A stretch of 60,315 bases of DNA, taken from contig SUXZ01000018.1 of assembly GCA_015060685.1 (NCBI GenBank), forward strand, positions 1-60,315. The letters run 5' to 3'. The notes under the pieces were generated by a model. The model saw only the letters and a list, made by a program, of their open reading frames with translations. It was not told where the DNA came from and made no database searches. The DNA comes from Mediterranea massiliensis (GTDB lineage Bacteria > Bacteroidota > Bacteroidia > Bacteroidales > Bacteroidaceae). A program made the position numbers and the translations under genes. This document shows, one piece after another, positions 8,680 to 17,246 of the stretch (position 1 is the stretch's first letter; each line of letters opens with the position of its first letter).

Positions 8680-8750
8680 TGCCATAGGCTTGGCAGTGGC
8701 CTGCCATAACCTTGGCAGCGCGCTGCCATCGCAGTGGCAGTGCAGTGCCA
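8680..8750. repeat. cluster of four TGGCA/TGCCA palindromes
   Basis: Four 16-bp units pair TGGCA with TGCCA: 8680-8695, 8691-8706, 8713-8728 (a perfect palindrome, TGGCAGCGCGCTGCCA) and 8735-8750. They fill the 292-base gap between 7906-8535 and 8828-11329 together with the adjoining terminator. No gene was seen here; a short frame at 8620-8856 is made only of these repeats. Confidence 0.75.
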
Positions 8751-8754
8751 AGGC

Positions 8755-8820
8755 ATAAAAAAAAGTTGGCACGCGTGGAGTACTTCTGACGGGGGTTAGA
8801 GTACTTTTTCGTGCCAACTT
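8755..8820 (-). terminator. large bipartite terminator hairpin after the M56/TonB gene
   Basis: AAGTTGGCACG (8763-8773) and CGTGCCAACTT (8810-8820) are exact 11-bp arms. Inside lie two AGTACT motifs that can extend the stem. On the minus strand the hairpin is followed by eight T residues (8757-8764 region), and it begins 8 bases after the stop codon at 8828, so it fits an intrinsic terminator of the operon. Confidence 0.85.
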
Positions 8821-8827
8821 ACAATGA

Positions 8828-11329
8828 TTATTTGCTTGCTTTCTTAGTGGTGACAATAACTACGCCTTCTCTGCCTTTTTCGCCAAATTGCTGAACGGCG
8901 CTTTCATCCTTCAAAACAGAGATGGTTTGAATGTCTTGAACATCCAATTGATTAAGGATGCTTTGGTCATTACCTTTTTCTTCGCCATCGATAATGATCA
9001 GCGGAGATGTCCCCTCTTTTGGAACAATAACCGACTTTACATGAGAATATGTAAGCGTAGCATCGTAAGTAGCACCTTCTACCGTTTCTTTGTGCTCGCC
9101 TTTCTTAGTAGTAACAATTATTGCGCCCTCCTTTGCTCTGTCACCAAACTTCGCAATAGCATTTTCCGGTTGCAATATCTCGATAGATTCGACATCTTGA
9201 GGATTAACCGCTTGCAATTTGTCGGCACCAACACCCTTCTCTACGCCATCAATAACGATAAGTGGATTTTGAGAACCACGGATTGCTATTTTACTCTCGG
9301 ATGGTTTATCGCCCAATTCATAATTTATCTGAGCTCGATAACCCTTACGAAGATACTCCTTTACATCATTTACCGTTCCCATAGGAACATTGCCATCAAC
9401 TTTTAAGCCTACAGCATTAACAACTGTTGGTTCCTCTGGCGCATCACCTGTCAAACGGAAAACTACAGGCACGGTGAATCGAGTTGCAACAGCCTTACCA
9501 CCTTGCTTACCTGGCTTCCAGTTAGGCATAGCGCTAATCACACGCAGCGCTTCGGCATCCAATTCGGGGCTTACACTACGCACAACCTTGGCATCGCGGA
9601 TAGCTCCATCCTTACCAACGGTAAACTGAGTAATGACGCGACCTTGTACATTGGCCTCGTGTGCCTTGGCCGGATAGCGAATGTTCTTGGCCAAATACTC
9701 CATCATGGCTTGCATGCCACCAGGGAATTCGGGTGCCTCTTCAACAATCTCAAATACTTGATCAGCAGCATCGGTTGAATGAATTTCTCCTTCTGCAAAC
9801 GAACCTATAGCAGCAGGATGATTTTCCACAAATTCGTCAATAGGAACTTCCTTGCCATCTACTAAGATTTTGGAAACTTCTTTATCGCCAATAGGAACTT
9901 CCTTACCATCTACCAAGATTTTGGAAACTTCTTTACCTCTAATTTTCAATGTAGGTTTCTCTGGAACAGCACCATCAACCTTTAAGGTAATCGCACTAAT
10001 AACAGGCCGCTCTTCTGGCTCATCACTTGGCAAACGAAAATCAATCGGCATGGTAAATCGAGTTGCAACAACCTTACCACCTTGCTTGCCTGGTTTCCAC
10101 TTTGGCATAGCGCTTATCACACGGAGAGCTTCCTTATCCAAATAAGGGTCAACACTACGAAGAACCTTCGCATCGGTTATACTACCATCCTTACCCACCG
10201 TAAACTGAGTGATAACACGACCTTGCGTACCGTTTTCTTGTGAAATAGCCGGATACTTCACATTACTGAAGATGAATTGCATCATGGCTTTCATGCCACC
10301 AGGGAATTCGGGCATCTCTTCAACAGCTTGAAATACTGAATCTTGAGGGGCAAGACTTGTAACAGGAGGAGTTTCCAAACTTTTTTCGCCATCGGCTTTC
10401 ATAAATGAAGCCAAATCGCTAACTTTGGCACTTGAAATCTCGTCGAACTCGTTCGAGATTTCGGGACGGGCGAATGCAGCTACCGCAATAGTAGCCAACG
10501 GAAGTATGTAGAGATACTTCATACACGCCCACGGATTCGATTTTTTCTTAATCATCATAGTGATTCGCTTTTTAAGATTACTGTGATTCAGGTTGTTGGC
10601 CATAGAGTAGAGCCTTGTGCCAACAGCCTTTTTAATTAATAATAACTGATATTTCTTTGCATCGATGCCTTGATTGATTACCCATTCGTCGGCTTCGTAC
10701 TCGTGGATGTTCTGAAGTTCTTGCTTCAACAACCATGCAGCCGGATTAAACCATTGGAAGAAGACGCAAAGGTCGGCCAACAGCAAATCCCATGAGTGGT
10801 GGTTGGCTATGTGGGCACGCTCATGCGTCAAGATGGTTTCGCCACTCTCCACATAATCCTTTTCGGAAACTACAATGCACTTCATCCAACTGAATGGGGT
10901 AATCGTTTTCTGATGGATAAACAGCAACACGCCATCATCCAGCTTGCGTTTCTTGCATCCGTCTATCAAGCCATACATGCGGCCAAGCGACCATAGGTTG
11001 CGAACAAAAAAGAAGGCAATACCTACCAGATAGACAAGCAGCAACACCTCGCGCCAGCTGTACGTTTCCACCACTTCCGCCGCTACCCCACTATTCAGCT
11101 CGGCCATCATCAGCATCTCTTCCCAACTAAAGAACTGACGATTCACCACGTTCACGGCCTCCGAGCCTACCTCTATCAACGGCACTACACACGATAGCAC
11201 CAACAAGCCCAACAATGCCACCCGATTGAAACGATGAAACGTTTCACGGCTCAACAGCAACCGATAGAACAGATAGAACAACGCCAAACAAATGGCCGAC
11301 TTCAAGATATAGACGAAAAAGATTCCCAT
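8828..11329 (-). CDS. BlaR1-like M56 metallopeptidase sensor with two TonB and two plug-like domains
   Basis: An 833-residue membrane sensor. N-terminal TM helices (about 5-25, 35-52, 95-112) lead to an M56 peptidase domain with the zinc motif HERAH (169-173) and EYEAD (210-214). A further TM lies near 270-287. The periplasmic part has TonB C-terminal-like domain 1 (333-433), a 17-residue tandem duplication (about 466-499), TonB domain 2 (525-626), and two plug-like repeats each with PLI(V/I)IDG...EGxxIVTTKK (689-743 and 776-830). In BlaR1/MecR1 systems the protease inactivates a BlaI repressor after sensing a periplasmic signal; the blaI gene is in the same operon. The two paired duplications are unusual. 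The signal sensed is unknown. Confidence 0.88.
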   Translation of the reverse strand: MGIFFVYILKSAICLALFYLFYRLLLSRETFHRFNRVALLGLLVLSCVVPLIEVGSEAVNVVNRQFFSWEEMLMMAELNSGVAAEVVETYSWREVLLLVYLVGIAFFFVRNLWSLGRMYGLIDGCKKRKLDDGVLLFIHQKTITPFSWMKCIVVSEKDYVESGETILTHERAHIANHHSWDLLLADLCVFFQWFNPAAWLLKQELQNIHEYEADEWVINQGIDAKKYQLLLIKKAVGTRLYSMANNLNHSNLKKRITMMIKKKSNPWACMKYLYILPLATIAVAAFARPEISNEFDEISSAKVSDLASFMKADGEKSLETPPVTSLAPQDSVFQAVEEMPEFPGGMKAMMQFIFSNVKYPAISQENGTQGRVITQFTVGKDGSITDAKVLRSVDPYLDKEALRVISAMPKWKPGKQGGKVVATRFTMPIDFRLPSDEPEERPVISAITLKVDGAVPEKPTLKIRGKEVSKILVDGKEVPIGDKEVSKILVDGKEVPIDEFVENHPAAIGSFAEGEIHSTDAADQVFEIVEEAPEFPGGMQAMMEYLAKNIRYPAKAHEANVQGRVITQFTVGKDGAIRDAKVVRSVSPELDAEALRVISAMPNWKPGKQGGKAVATRFTVPVVFRLTGDAPEEPTVVNAVGLKVDGNVPMGTVNDVKEYLRKGYRAQINYELGDKPSESKIAIRGSQNPLIVIDGVEKGVGADKLQAVNPQDVESIEILQPENAIAKFGDRAKEGAIIVTTKKGEHKETVEGATYDATLTYSHVKSVIVPKEGTSPLIIIDGEEKGNDQSILNQLDVQDIQTISVLKDESAVQQFGEKGREGVVIVTTKKASK
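9841..9938 (-). repeat. 51-bp in-frame tandem duplication in the M56/TonB gene
   Basis: Copy 1 begins at 9841 and copy 2 at 9892, a period of 51 bp or 17 codons. Each encodes KEVSKILVDGKEVPI, differing at only a few bases. It sits in the linker between the two TonB domains and preserves the frame, so it is a recent internal duplication. Confidence 0.85.
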
Positions 11330-11334
11330 TGCAA

Positions 11335-12495
11335 TTATTTTATGAGTGTCGCTAACTTAAATTTCAAACTTCCCTCACCATAGCCTACCCATTGTTCAAG
11401 AACAATACCTTCGGGAGAAATCAATGTATAGGCAGGAATAGCGCCTTGATCATAATTGGCATACAAACCGGCCGTACCATTAAGGTCGTTCCAATTATTC
11501 CAACTCATTGGATGCGCTTCAGAGGCCTCTTCCCACATCTGTTTATTATCGGTACTGATGCTAACAATGTTTAGTTTATCTTTATAAGTAGAAGCAAGTT
11601 CGCCCATTTCGGGAATGGCCTGTATGCATGGGCCACATCCGCGCGACCAGAAATCGAGTAAAATATACTTGCCTTTCAGCTCGGCCAAGCTATGTTTACC
11701 TCCTTGCAAATCGTAAAGGTCGGCATCTGCCATCTCCTTGCCCACTTCAACATGTTGGGGAGGGAAAAGAATGGTGTATGCTTCTTTAGCAAAGGAATGC
11801 TGTTTTTGTTCTTCGGTCAGCAAGTTATAAAGTTCGATGGTTTCATCTATTTGTTCAGGATTAGTAGAAAAGAGTGCCAAATCATTCAGTAATTGTAACC
11901 AAATATCATCTACGGGCATTTGCTTCATACGACGGATATTGTTAGCACGAATTTGAAGATTTATTTTTCTTATAATGGCATTCAAGCTATCTGTTTTCGG
12001 TCTAATCAATCTATCAACTTCTTCTCGTGATAAGTTGTACGCTTTTGAAATATACATCTCCCGCAATATAGCATTACTCTGATACTCATCCCACAACTCA
12101 CGAGAATCATTTATATAAGTTTGCCATACTTTATTCTCTGGAGCAGGTGCTTCCACCTTCCAAGTATAAATTAACGTATTCTTTCCCGAAACCTTAACCA
12201 CATCACCAGCCGAAGCCCATAACATAGCACCCATGGAAGGAAATTCAGAACTTCTAAAACAAGAAAGGCTCAAAGCATCCTTTACCAAACTATCCGGTTT
12301 AATCTTAAAGTAGAACCGTCCATCAATAATAGTATCCGAAGCAAGACCTTGTCCTACATTGCCCAACCTACGGAAAAGTGTAATGATGGTACTATCCTTA
12401 ACATTCTCCACTTCTCCGAAAATCTCATAATAATCTTTCGGTTGGTAGGTACATGCAGTTAAAAACAATAATGCTAATAAAAGAATCTTCTTCAT
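11335..12495 (-). CDS. TlpA-like thioredoxin-fold lipoprotein
   Basis: A 386-residue lipoprotein. The start at 12493-12495 is chosen because it gives a lipobox signal peptide (MKKILLLALLFLTAC, acylated Cys15); the longer frame adds 24 unrelated residues overlapping the blaI gene. Residues about 20-120 resemble the DUF4369-type N-terminal domain of Bacteroidales thiol-disulfide lipoproteins. The C-terminal 130 residues are an AhpC/TSA-thioredoxin fold with the redox motif CGPC (287-290) after LLDFWSRG. It probably acts on periplasmic thiols. It lies between the blaI and M56 genes, 5 bases before the latter. Confidence 0.88.
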   Translation of the reverse strand: MKKILLLALLFLTACTYQPKDYYEIFGEVENVKDSTIITLFRRLGNVGQGLASDTIIDGRFYFKIKPDSLVKDALSLSCFRSSEFPSMGAMLWASAGDVVKVSGKNTLIYTWKVEAPAPENKVWQTYINDSRELWDEYQSNAILREMYISKAYNLSREEVDRLIRPKTDSLNAIIRKINLQIRANNIRRMKQMPVDDIWLQLLNDLALFSTNPEQIDETIELYNLLTEEQKQHSFAKEAYTILFPPQHVEVGKEMADADLYDLQGGKHSLAELKGKYILLDFWSRGCGPCIQAIPEMGELASTYKDKLNIVSISTDNKQMWEEASEAHPMSWNNWNDLNGTAGLYANYDQGAIPAYTLISPEGIVLEQWVGYGEGSLKFKLATLIK

Positions 12496-12517
12496 GGAAA
12501 AAAGTATTAAGGTGAAA

Positions 12518-12901
12518 TCATTTATTACTATCAGCAGAAGATTGCTTTTCATTCTCAACCATAGCAATCAACTCTTTTAACTCATCAAGCGAGATTTGTT
12601 CTTCCCTAACAAGTGAAGAAACAATTCCTAAATAAGAGTTATTAAAATACTTACTCACTACACTCTTCAATGTATGCTTTTGAAACTCATCGCGAGTAAG
12701 CACTGGGAAATACTGATACGTAGGGCCATAGGCCTTATGAGATACCAATCCTTTCTTTTCCAATCCACGAATAAATGTAGAAATAGTATTGAAATGAGGA
12801 CGTGGTTCAGCGAAGTGCTCCAACATTTCGTTTACAAACATAGGACCATGTTTCCACATCAAGTCCATCAATTCTTCTTCTCTTGGTGACAGTGTTTTCA
12901 T
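12518..12901 (-). CDS. BlaI/MecI/CopY family repressor
   Basis: A 127-residue winged-helix repressor beginning MKTLSPREEELMDLMWKHGP, with the family pattern NTISTFIRGLEKKGLVSHK for the recognition helix and wing, followed by a helical dimerisation and cleavage region. It is first in an operon with the TlpA-like lipoprotein and the BlaR1-like protease, the standard repressor/protease pairing. A dyad (12928-12944) between its -33 and -7 promoter elements is the likely autoregulatory operator. Confidence 0.93.
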   Translation of the reverse strand: MKTLSPREEELMDLMWKHGPMFVNEMLEHFAEPRPHFNTISTFIRGLEKKGLVSHKAYGPTYQYFPVLTRDEFQKHTLKSVVSKYFNNSYLGIVSSLVREEQISLDELKELIAMVENEKQSSADSNK

Positions 12902-12921
12902 ATTGTTCTAATATTTGCCTG

Positions 12922-12953
12922 CAAATAAACTAATATATTTAGTTGTATCCAAA
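12922..12953 (-). promoter_or_regulatory. promoter of the blaI operon
   Basis: On the minus strand TTTG (12950-12953), a 20-base spacer, and TTTATTTG (12922-12929), one mismatch from TAnnTTTG. It is followed by a 20-base leader to the ATG. Confidence 0.6.
12928..12944. promoter_or_regulatory. candidate BlaI operator dyad
   Basis: AACTAA (12928-12933) and TTAGTT (12939-12944) are exact inverted arms around TATAT. The dyad lies inside the promoter spacer and touches the -7 element, the position expected for a BlaI-type repressor. Confidence 0.55.
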
Positions 12954-12994
12954 CATTTATTAGTTAATTAAACTTAACGGGGCAGTTATAGCAA

Positions 12995-13027
12995 TAAAAA
13001 AAGCCGCCCCAATCACTGGGACGGCTT
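12995..13027 (-). terminator. terminator of the ribosomal protein superoperon
   Basis: AAGCCGCCC (from 13001) pairs with GGGACGGCTT (13018-13027) with one mismatch, followed on the minus strand by a run of T (12995-13002). It follows the rplQ stop at 13052 and ends the long cotranscribed block. Confidence 0.9.
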
Positions 13028-13051
13028 TTATGTAGTATAAGAATAGTAATA

Positions 13052-13540
13052 TTATTCTGCCTTAGGTTCTTCAGCTGGAGTTTCAGCAACTTCTGCAGCA
13101 GGAGCTTCAACAGCGGCAGCACTCTTCTTAGAACGACGAGTACGAGTAGCCTTCTTAGCTGTCTTTTCCTTAGCCATGTTCTCGTTGTAGTCAACAAGTT
13201 CGATGAAGCACATTTCTGCATTGTCACCCAAACGACGGCCAGTCTTGATGATACGAGTGTATCCACCTGGACGATCGCCCACCTTAACTGAGATTTCCTT
13301 GAACAGTTCGGTTACAGCAAATTTGTCTTGTAAGTTACTAAATACAACGCGGCGTGAATTGGTTGTATCGTTCTTTGACTTAGTGATCAAAGGCTCAACA
13401 AACTTCTTCAAAGCCTTAGCCTTTGCAACGGTCGTAGTGATTCTTTTGTGCTTGATCAAAGAACATGCCATGTTAGCCAACATTGCGTTTCTATGAGAAG
13501 CAGTACGACCCAAATGATTGAATTTCTTATTGTGTCTCAT
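13052..13540 (-). CDS. rplQ: 50S ribosomal protein L17
   Basis: Large-subunit protein near the polypeptide exit tunnel. The start [20 protein letters not shown] and [23 protein letters not shown] identify L17. The protein is 162 residues, about 40 longer than the usual core, because of an Ala/Glu/Lys-rich tail (from about residue 124) common in Bacteroidetes. It is the last gene of the alpha cluster, 2 bases after rpoA, and is followed by the terminator. Confidence 0.98.
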   Translation of the reverse strand: MRHNKKFNHLGRTASHRNAMLANMACSLIKHKRITTTVAKAKALKKFVEPLITKSKNDTTNSRRVVFSNLQDKFAVTELFKEISVKVGDRPGGYTRIIKTGRRLGDNAEMCFIELVDYNENMAKEKTAKKATRTRRSKKSAAAVEAPAAEVAETPAEEPKAE

Positions 13541-13542
13541 TT

Positions 13543-14535
13543 TTATTCTTTATCTAATTTATATTTAGAAATATCAGTTCCAAACGACAGATTCAGACTT
13601 TCCAGCAAATCATCAAGCTCGGTAAGCGATTTCTTTCCAAAGTTTCTGAACTTCAAAAGGTCGGTCTTGTTGAATTGTACCAAGTCGCCCAATGTCTCTA
13701 CATCTGCAGCCTTCAAGCAGTTGAGGGCACGTACAGAAAGATCCATGTCAACAAGGCGGGTCTTCAACAATTGACGCATGTGCAATACTTCTTCATCGAA
13801 TTCTTCATTGCTATCAGCATCGGTAGTTTCCAATGTAATCTTCTCATCAGAGAAGAGCATGAAGTGATGAATAAGAATCTTAGCAGCCTCTTTCAGTGCA
13901 TCCTTCGGGTGAATGGAACCATCGGTAGTAATCTCAAGTACCAATTTATCGAAGTCGGTCTTCTGCTCTACGCGGAATGGTTCGATTTGATACTTGACAT
14001 TACGTATCGGTGTATAAATAGAGTCGATTGGAATTACATTAACATCGGTGCAGTATTCGCGATTTTCATCAGCAGGAACATAACCGCGACCTTTGTTGAT
14101 GGTAATATCCAACTGCATAGTAGCTTTTGAATCTAAATGACAAATAACTAATTCTGGGTTTAACACTTCAAATCCAGTCAGGTATTTACCGATATCTCCT
14201 GCTTTGAATTCACTTGAATTTTCTACAGTGATACTCACTTTCTCACTCTCAAATTCTTCAACTACTTGCTTGAAGCGAACTTGCTTCAGATTCAAGATAA
14301 TGTTAGTTACATCCTCTTTTACACCTGGTACGTTAGAAAATTCGTGTTCAACACCATCAATCTTAATGGTAGTGATGGCAAAACCTTCCAACGATGAAAG
14401 AAGGATGCGGCGCAAAGCATTACCTACAGTAATACCAAAACCGGGCTCCAACGGACGAAACTCGAACTTGCCGAATTTAGAATCCGCTTCCAACATTAAA
14501 ACTTTATCAGGTTTTTGAAATGCTAATATCGCCAT
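13543..14535 (-). CDS. rpoA: RNA polymerase subunit alpha
   Basis: A 330-residue core polymerase subunit. The N-terminal domain (to about residue 230) dimerises and binds beta and beta'; [19 protein letters not shown] is the signature. A linker leads to the C-terminal domain (about 250-320; [17 protein letters not shown]) that contacts activators and UP elements. It sits between rpsD and rplQ as in most bacteria. Confidence 0.99.
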   Translation of the reverse strand: MAILAFQKPDKVLMLEADSKFGKFEFRPLEPGFGITVGNALRRILLSSLEGFAITTIKIDGVEHEFSNVPGVKEDVTNIILNLKQVRFKQVVEEFESEKVSITVENSSEFKAGDIGKYLTGFEVLNPELVICHLDSKATMQLDITINKGRGYVPADENREYCTDVNVIPIDSIYTPIRNVKYQIEPFRVEQKTDFDKLVLEITTDGSIHPKDALKEAAKILIHHFMLFSDEKITLETTDADSNEEFDEEVLHMRQLLKTRLVDMDLSVRALNCLKAADVETLGDLVQFNKTDLLKFRNFGKKSLTELDDLLESLNLSFGTDISKYKLDKE

Positions 14536-14547
14536 GAAATTAATTAA

Positions 14548-15156
14548 TTAGTTTTTAGAATACAATTCTACAATCAAATGCTCTTTAATGTTTTCGGGAA
14601 TGTCAGCTCTTTCTGGAATATGCAACATCTTACCAACTTTTTGTGTATCATCCCACTCCATCCAAGGATATTTGCTGTGGTTGAAACCTTCCAAAGAGTT
14701 AACGATAACTTCCAAAGACTTAGACTTTTCGCGAACGCCAATAACCTGACCAGGTTTAATAGCATATGAAGGGATGTTCACAACTTCACCATCAACAACG
14801 ATGTGCTTGTGACCAACCAACTGACGAGCAGCTGCACGTGTAGGAGCGATACCCAAACGATAAACTACGTTATCTAAACGGCATTCCAACATTTGGAGCA
14901 GGATTTCACCTGTAATACCCTTAGCTGTAGCAGCCTTTTCGAACAAGTTGCGGAATTGTTTTTCCAATACTCCATAAGTATATTTGGCTTTTTGCTTTTC
15001 ACGAAGTTGAACGCCATACTCAGAAGTCTTTCTCTTTCTTGAATTACCATGTTGGCCCGGAGGATAGTTCTTCTTAGAAAGAACTTTATCTGCTCCAAAA
15101 ATGCCTTCGCCGAATTTACGAGCAATTCTTGATTTTGGTCCAGTATATCTAGCCAT
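14548..15156 (-). CDS. rpsD: 30S ribosomal protein S4
   Basis: A 202-residue primary 16S rRNA binder and part of the mRNA entry helicase. The start [20 protein letters not shown] and the S4 RNA-binding domain (about 92-150; [20 protein letters not shown]) identify it. The N-terminal zinc Cys cluster of some S4 proteins is absent. It lies between rpsK and rpoA. In E. coli S4 represses this cluster; no leader for that was sought here. Confidence 0.99.
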   Translation of the reverse strand: MARYTGPKSRIARKFGEGIFGADKVLSKKNYPPGQHGNSRKRKTSEYGVQLREKQKAKYTYGVLEKQFRNLFEKAATAKGITGEILLQMLECRLDNVVYRLGIAPTRAAARQLVGHKHIVVDGEVVNIPSYAIKPGQVIGVREKSKSLEVIVNSLEGFNHSKYPWMEWDDTQKVGKMLHIPERADIPENIKEHLIVELYSKN

Positions 15157-15269
15157 TTCTTTTAAATATTAAATTGTTATTCATGAACTTATTTTGTAGC
15201 AGCCGCGATTGTAGAGAAGAATACAATCCAAATAACAAAATCAAGTTTCACTTAAATTAAAGGTAAATC

Positions 15270-15659
15270 TTAAACTCTACGTCTTTTAGGAGGACGACAA
15301 CCATTGTGTGGCAATGGAGTTACATCGATAATTTCAGTAACTTCGATTCCTGCACCATGGATAGTTCTGATAGCAGACTCACGTCCGTTACCGGGTCCCT
15401 TTACATATGCCTTTACCTTTCTCAAACCAAGATCGAATGCAACTTTTGCACAATCTTGAGCAGCCATTTGGGCTGCATAGGGAGTGTTCTTCTTTGAACC
15501 TCTAAATCCCATCTTACCGGCAGAAGACCAAGAGATTACTTGACCTTCACTATTTGCCAGAGAAACAATGATGTTATTGAAAGATGAATGAACGTGCAAT
15601 TGTCCATTAGCATCCACCTTTACATTTCTCTTTTTTGCTGCAACTGTTTTTTTTGCCAT
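15270..15659 (-). CDS. rpsK: 30S ribosomal protein S11
   Basis: A 129-residue platform protein of the small subunit. [35 protein letters not shown] and the basic end [10 protein letters not shown] are diagnostic. It lies 11 bases after rpsM. The gap to rpsD (15157-15269) is 113 bases and shows no clear signal. Confidence 0.99.
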   Translation of the reverse strand: MAKKTVAAKKRNVKVDANGQLHVHSSFNNIIVSLANSEGQVISWSSAGKMGFRGSKKNTPYAAQMAAQDCAKVAFDLGLRKVKAYVKGPGNGRESAIRTIHGAGIEVTEIIDVTPLPHNGCRPPKRRRV

Positions 15660-15670
15660 ATCAACAATTA

Positions 15671-16051
15671 TTATTTAGTAGCTTTTTTCTTATTAGCAAC
15701 GGTTTTCTTCTTACCCTTACGAGTACGAGCGTTGTTCTTTGTGCTCTGACCACGAACAGGAAGACCAATACGGTGACGAACACCACGATAACAACCAATA
15801 TCCATCAAACGCTTAATGTTCAATTGGATTTCAGTACGAAGGTCACCTTCTACTTTATACTCTGCACCAATGATTTCACGAATCTTGGCAGCTTGATCAT
15901 CCGTCCAGTCTTTTACTTTCAGGTCTTTGTCAACACCTGCTTTATCTAAAATCTTTGCTGAACTACTACGACCTATTCCATAGATATAGGTCAACGCAAT
16001 TTCACCTCTCTTATTTTGAGGCAAATCGACACCAACTATTCTTATAGCCAT
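15671..16051 (-). CDS. rpsM: 30S ribosomal protein S13
   Basis: A 126-residue head protein that contacts the P-site tRNA and the large subunit. [20 protein letters not shown] and [20 protein letters not shown] are the signatures, with a Lys-rich C-terminal tail that reaches the P site. It follows rpmJ after 33 bases. Confidence 0.99.
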   Translation of the reverse strand: MAIRIVGVDLPQNKRGEIALTYIYGIGRSSSAKILDKAGVDKDLKVKDWTDDQAAKIREIIGAEYKVEGDLRTEIQLNIKRLMDIGCYRGVRHRIGLPVRGQSTKNNARTRKGKKKTVANKKKATK

Positions 16052-16084
16052 ATACTAAATTATTTTTTTTGCAAAAATAATAAA

Positions 16085-16201
16085 TTATCCTTGACGTTGT
16101 TTATACTTAGGATTTTTCTTGTTAATTACATACAAACGGCCATTACGTCTAACGATCTTACATTCTGGCGTACGTTTCTTTAAAGATGCTCTTACTTTCA
16201 T
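16085..16201 (-). CDS. rpmJ: 50S ribosomal protein L36
   Basis: A 38-codon gene. The peptide begins [20 protein letters not shown] and ends [11 protein letters not shown]. It keeps only one (Cys14) of the Cys ligands of the C+ form and has no CxxC, so it is a zinc-independent form. It lies between infA (8 bases) and rpsM (33 bases), its usual place. Confidence 0.95.
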   Translation of the reverse strand: MKVRASLKKRTPECKIVRRNGRLYVINKKNPKYKQRQG

Positions 16202-16209
16202 ATCTAAAT

Positions 16210-16428
16210 TTATTTATATCTGAATACAATTCTTCCTTTTGACAAATCGTAAGGAGACATTTCGACTCTAACCTTATCACCCGGTAAAATCTTAATGTAG
16301 TGCATACGCATCTTACCAGAGATGTGGGCTGTTATCTCATGTCCGTTTTCCAATTCTACACGAAACATTGCATTAGACAATGCTTCTACGATTACTCCAT
16401 CTTGTTCTATTGCAGATTGTTTTGCCAT
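16210..16428 (-). CDS. infA: translation initiation factor IF-1
   Basis: A 72-residue OB-fold factor that occupies the A site during initiation. [20 protein letters not shown] and the end [11 protein letters not shown] are characteristic. It lies between map and rpmJ, 7 bases from the map stop. Confidence 0.98.
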   Translation of the reverse strand: MAKQSAIEQDGVIVEALSNAMFRVELENGHEITAHISGKMRMHYIKILPGDKVRVEMSPYDLSKGRIVFRYK

Positions 16429-16435
16429 ATTATTC

Positions 16436-17233
16436 TTAAATTGCTTTATTTCCTAAAACTTCTTCTATATATTCAAACGAAGATAATATATCAGCTTTAC
16501 CCTGAACAACAGCCACTGTATGTTCAAAATGAGCTGCCGGTAGTCTATCTTTTGTTCGAACTGTCCATTCATCACGCTCCATGATAATCTCTCTACTTCC
16601 CATTGTAATCATCGGCTCAATTGCAATGCACAAGCCTTTCTTTAACATTGTACCAGAACCGCGCTTTCCGTAATTTGGTACTTGAGGATCTTCATGCATC
16701 TCTTTACCAATGCCATGTCCTACAAACTCGCGAACTACAGAAAAACCATTTGATTCGCAATGTTGCTGAATAGCATATCCGATATCACCTAACCGTTTAC
16801 CATGAACAGCATTCTGTATACCAAGATACAAAGCCTCTTTGGTTACTCTTAGCAAGTTCTTGATTTCTTCTTTAACTTCACCCACACAGAATGTATAAGC
16901 AGAGTCTCCACAGAAACCATTCTTGAAAGTACCGCAATCAATCGAAACGATATCACCATCTTTCAGGACAACATCACCCGGTATTCCATGTACTACCTGC
17001 TCATTGACAGAAGTACAGATTGATGCGGGAAACGGGTTACCATTATGATTTGGAAAGCCTTTGAAAGTGGGAATAGCACCATTATCTCTAATGAATTCCT
17101 CTGCCAGCTTATCCAAATCCTTTGTAGTAACACCAGGCTTTATAACTTTAGCTAATTCAGCCAATGTTTTACCAACAAGTAGATTGCTCTCACGAAGCAA
17201 TTCTATTTCATCATCTGTTTTAAGAAATATCAT
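16436..17233 (-). CDS. map: methionine aminopeptidase, type I
   Basis: A 265-residue enzyme that removes the initiator Met from nascent proteins. The pita-bread fold metal ligands are visible: two Asp in [20 protein letters not shown], His in [13 protein letters not shown], Glu in IAIEPMI and Glu in the C-terminal [10 protein letters not shown] segment. It sits between secY and infA; an adk gene, found here in many other bacteria, is absent. Confidence 0.98.
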   Translation of the reverse strand: MIFLKTDDEIELLRESNLLVGKTLAELAKVIKPGVTTKDLDKLAEEFIRDNGAIPTFKGFPNHNGNPFPASICTSVNEQVVHGIPGDVVLKDGDIVSIDCGTFKNGFCGDSAYTFCVGEVKEEIKNLLRVTKEALYLGIQNAVHGKRLGDIGYAIQQHCESNGFSVVREFVGHGIGKEMHEDPQVPNYGKRGSGTMLKKGLCIAIEPMITMGSREIIMERDEWTVRTKDRLPAAHFEHTVAVVQGKADILSSFEYIEEVLGNKAI

Positions 17234-17246
17234 TCTTCAAACAAGA

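Noticed and set aside
8620..8856. 78-codon minus-strand frame after the M56/TonB gene
   Set aside because: It is built from the TGGCA palindromes and the terminator and overlaps the sensor gene's end.
12964..13266. 100-codon minus-strand frame over the rplQ tail
   Set aside because: Out-of-frame shadow of rplQ that runs through its terminator.
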